Positions 62,602-64,000 of a stretch of DNA of 64,000 nucleotides are shown piece after piece. Under the pieces are notes generated by a model. That model did no database searches, was not told the DNA's origin, and worked only from the letters and a program-made list of their open reading frames with translations. Position numbers and translations under genes: made by a program. Within the stretch, counting starts at the first letter, position 1. Each line of letters opens with the position of its first letter. Source of the stretch: Pseudothioclava sp033100795. Lineage in GTDB: Bacteria > Pseudomonadota > Alphaproteobacteria > Rhodobacterales > Rhodobacteraceae. The stretch covers positions 310,001 to 374,000 of the forward strand of contig NZ_JAWLVI010000001.1 in assembly GCF_033100795.1 (NCBI RefSeq). The letters are read 5' to 3'.

Positions 62602-63240
62602 ATGAACAAGTTTGCTGGTTTAGCTGTGCTGGTGGCTGCGATTGCGGCCGGAGCCTATTTTTATCTGAATTCGCAAGAGGTTGAAGAAGCCGCATCCGGT
62701 ATGGCCGATGTGGCGTCGGAGGCTGCTGCGACGGTTTCTGGCGCTGCTGAGACGGCGGCTGATACCGCTGCCGGCACCATGGCCGAGACCGCGGGCGCGG
62801 TAGCCGATGCCGCTGCAGGGGCCGTCGAAACCGCAACCGAGGCGGTGACCGAGGCTGCGTCGGAAGCCGCTGATGCGACCGCCGGGGCCGTCGAGGCTGC
62901 AACCGAGTCGGCTTCCGACATGGCAGCAACCGCGACCGAAGCCGCGGGTGATGTGGCACAAGCCGTGGGCGACGCTGCTGCGGACGCAGCAGGTGCTGCG
63001 GCAGAGGCAACCTCGCAAGCCGTGGACGGAGCGTCCTCGATGGGCGAGGCCGTGCTCGGGGCTGCGAAGACCCTGACGGTCGAGAACTTCGATCCGGTGA
63101 AAATCGGCGAGATGATCGACGGCTCCGCCTTGGGCGATGGCACCAAAGCCACGCTGAAAGCGGCGGTTGATCTTGCGGCAGAAAATGCCGATCAGATCCC
63201 GATGGTGCTGGAGCAGGTGAAAGCCGCGCTTGGCATGTAA
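62602..63240 (+). CDS. membrane-anchored alanine-rich repeat protein (11-mer, LEA/apolipoprotein-like)
   Basis: 212 residues. One N-terminal membrane segment (NKFAGLAVLVAAIAAGAYFY), then about 110 residues of Ala, Thr, Glu, Asp, Val and Ser in helical 11-residue periods, e.g. AGAVETATEAVTEAASEAAD and, 22 residues later, AGAVEAATESASDMAATATE. The DNA shows the same 66-base period (62821 and 62887). The C-terminal part (about 150-212, TLTVENFDPVKIGEMIDGSA) is a separate small globular domain. Ribosome site GGTGGGG. Length and repeats suggest a long periplasmic or membrane-lying amphipathic helix. Function unknown. Confidence 0.75.
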   Translation: MNKFAGLAVLVAAIAAGAYFYLNSQEVEEAASGMADVASEAAATVSGAAETAADTAAGTMAETAGAVADAAAGAVETATEAVTEAASEAADATAGAVEAATESASDMAATATEAAGDVAQAVGDAAADAAGAAAEATSQAVDGASSMGEAVLGAAKTLTVENFDPVKIGEMIDGSALGDGTKATLKAAVDLAAENADQIPMVLEQVKAALGM

Positions 63241-63259
63241 TAATGCCAGCCTGAAATGA

Positions 63260-63285
63260 AAAAGCCGCCCTTCGGGGCGGCTTTT
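63260..63285. terminator. bidirectional terminator between the repeat protein and fpr
   Basis: AAAAGCCGCCC (63260-63270), UUCG tetraloop, GGGCGGCTTTT (63275-63285). A and T tracts at both ends. Confidence 0.92.
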
Positions 63286-63302
63286 GTTTTGGGTCGGCGA
63301 TC

Positions 63303-64000
63303 TTAAACGCCGTCACCGACGAAGGCTTTTTCGACGACATATTCGCGCGGCTCGGAGTTTGCCCCCTCGCGCAGGCCAAAGCCTTCCAGCACCGCCATCA
63401 CATCCTTGTTGAACGCGAGCGAGCCGCAGACCATCGCGCGGTCGTGCGCGGCGTCCATCGGCGCGATGCCAAGGTCTTCGAACACCTTGCCGGACGCCAG
63501 ATTATCGGTGATCCGGCCCATGTGCGGGCTCTCTTCGCGGGTCGTCGTGGGGTAGTATTTCAGCTTCCCCTCGACCATCTCGCCGATCAGCTCGTCGTTC
63601 TTCAGATCCTCGACCAGACGGCGGCCGTATTCCAGTTCCTCGACCGTGCGGCAGGTGTGCATCATCACGACTTCGTCAAACTTTTCATAGACTTCCGGGT
63701 CTCGCATCAGGCTGGCAAAGGGCGCAATCCCAGTGCCGGTAGCCAGGAACCATACCCGTTTTCCGGGCAAAAGAGCGTCCACCACCAGCGTGCCCACAGG
63801 TTTCGGGCGCAGGATGATTTCCTCGCCCACCTGGATGTGCTGCAGCCGCGAGGTCAACGGCCCGTCCGGCACCTTGATCGAGTAAAACTCCAGCTCCTCG
63901 TCCCAGCTTGGCGAGGCGATCGAATAGGCGCGCAAGAGCGGTTTGCCGTTGTCGCCCAGAAGCCCGATCATCACAAACTCGCCCGAGCGGAACCGCAAAG
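63303..64000 (-). CDS. fpr: ferredoxin-NADP(+) reductase, bacterial type (partial, N-terminus outside window)
   Basis: Moves electrons between NADPH and ferredoxin or flavodoxin. The visible 232 residues run from the FAD domain to the end. FAD site: LLRAYSIASPSWDEELEFYS (RAYS-type motif). NADP domain: VWFLATGTGIAPFASLMRDP and MMHTCRTVEELEYG. C-terminus EYVVEKAFVGDGV is the extended end of the Rhodobacter capsulatus type, in place of a terminal aromatic residue. The reading frame is open to base 64000, so about 40 residues are missing. Confidence 0.94.
   Translation of the reverse strand, partial: LRFRSGEFVMIGLLGDNGKPLLRAYSIASPSWDEELEFYSIKVPDGPLTSRLQHIQVGEEIILRPKPVGTLVVDALLPGKRVWFLATGTGIAPFASLMRDPEVYEKFDEVVMMHTCRTVEELEYGRRLVEDLKNDELIGEMVEGKLKYYPTTTREESPHMGRITDNLASGKVFEDLGIAPMDAAHDRAMVCGSLAFNKDVMAVLEGFGLREGANSEPREYVVEKAFVGDGV

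Overview
The window is chromosomal DNA from an alphaproteobacterium of the Rhodobacterales (Paracoccaceae/Roseobacteraceae type). The basis is high GC with strongly GC-biased third positions, a C5-pathway-independent 5-aminolevulinate synthase (hemA) with an FNR-type box, a double-length dCTP deaminase, the order DUF177-rpmF-plsX-fabH-ihfA-merR, an alphaproteobacterial LexA box (GTTC-N7-GTTC) before uvrA, and two class I GAPDH genes in tandem. No rRNA, prophage, insertion sequence or CRISPR array was seen. One tRNA (Pro, GGG) is present. Most of the window is conserved core genome.

Layout. 1-2.1 kb: the start of an iron-binding periplasmic protein gene (cut by the window edge), dcd and tRNA-Pro. 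2.2-6.5 kb (minus): an envelope lipid, ribosome and nucleoid cluster (merR-type regulator, ihfA, fabH, plsX, rpmF, DUF177). 6.6-7.8 kb (plus): bamE-like lipoprotein and olsB. 7.9-9.1 kb: a lower-GC islet with an ankyrin/kelch gene preceded by two palindromes. 9.1-17.9 kb: M20 peptidase, hemA, RodZ-like protein, ispG, a DsbA-type thioredoxin, an aminotransferase and an AmiC-type amidase. 18-23 kb: PBP1A, prfB, a P-loop kinase-like protein and a DUF2189 membrane protein. 23.3-25.8 kb (minus): bactofilin overlapping an M23 peptidase, and bcp. 25.9-33.7 kb (plus): AsmA/YhdP-like giant protein, queA, an MFS transporter, DUF924 and lpd. 33.7-37.8 kb: rhodanese, uvrA and two small envelope proteins. 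37.9-43.7 kb: a valine-degradation operon (mmsA, acyl-CoA dehydrogenase, hydroxyisobutyryl-CoA hydrolase, mmsB) with a divergent LysR regulator. 43.7-47.1 kb: a CBS protein, coaD, and two gap genes flanking an unlisted 47-residue membrane protein. 47.3-53.8 kb: an orphan FliG-like protein, purB, DUF6314, dnaB, pyrE and pyrC. 54-54.7 kb: two small proteins. 54.7-61.6 kb: a glycan-type accessory locus. 61.6-64 kb: a candidate small RNA, infC with an apparent AUA start, an alanine-rich anchored repeat protein, and the 3' part of a ferredoxin-NADP reductase gene.

The two parts that ordinary annotation would miss are at the right end. The first is the 54.7-61.6 kb locus. It holds a three-part fusion (GT32-like transferase, Rossmann methyltransferase-like domain, alpha/beta hydrolase), a stand-alone relative of that hydrolase that has lost both catalytic Ser and His, and two GT-A glycosyltransferases, one with a degenerate second GT-A domain. 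The second lies just downstream: an FNR-type palindrome placed exactly 41.5 bases before a predicted start, a -10-like hexamer, and about 124 bases of consecutive stem-loops ending in a strong terminator. Its loops are CU-rich and could pair with Shine-Dalgarno sequences. I read this as a candidate oxygen-responsive trans-acting small RNA. All functional statements are from reading the sequence and from memory of the families; no searches were run.
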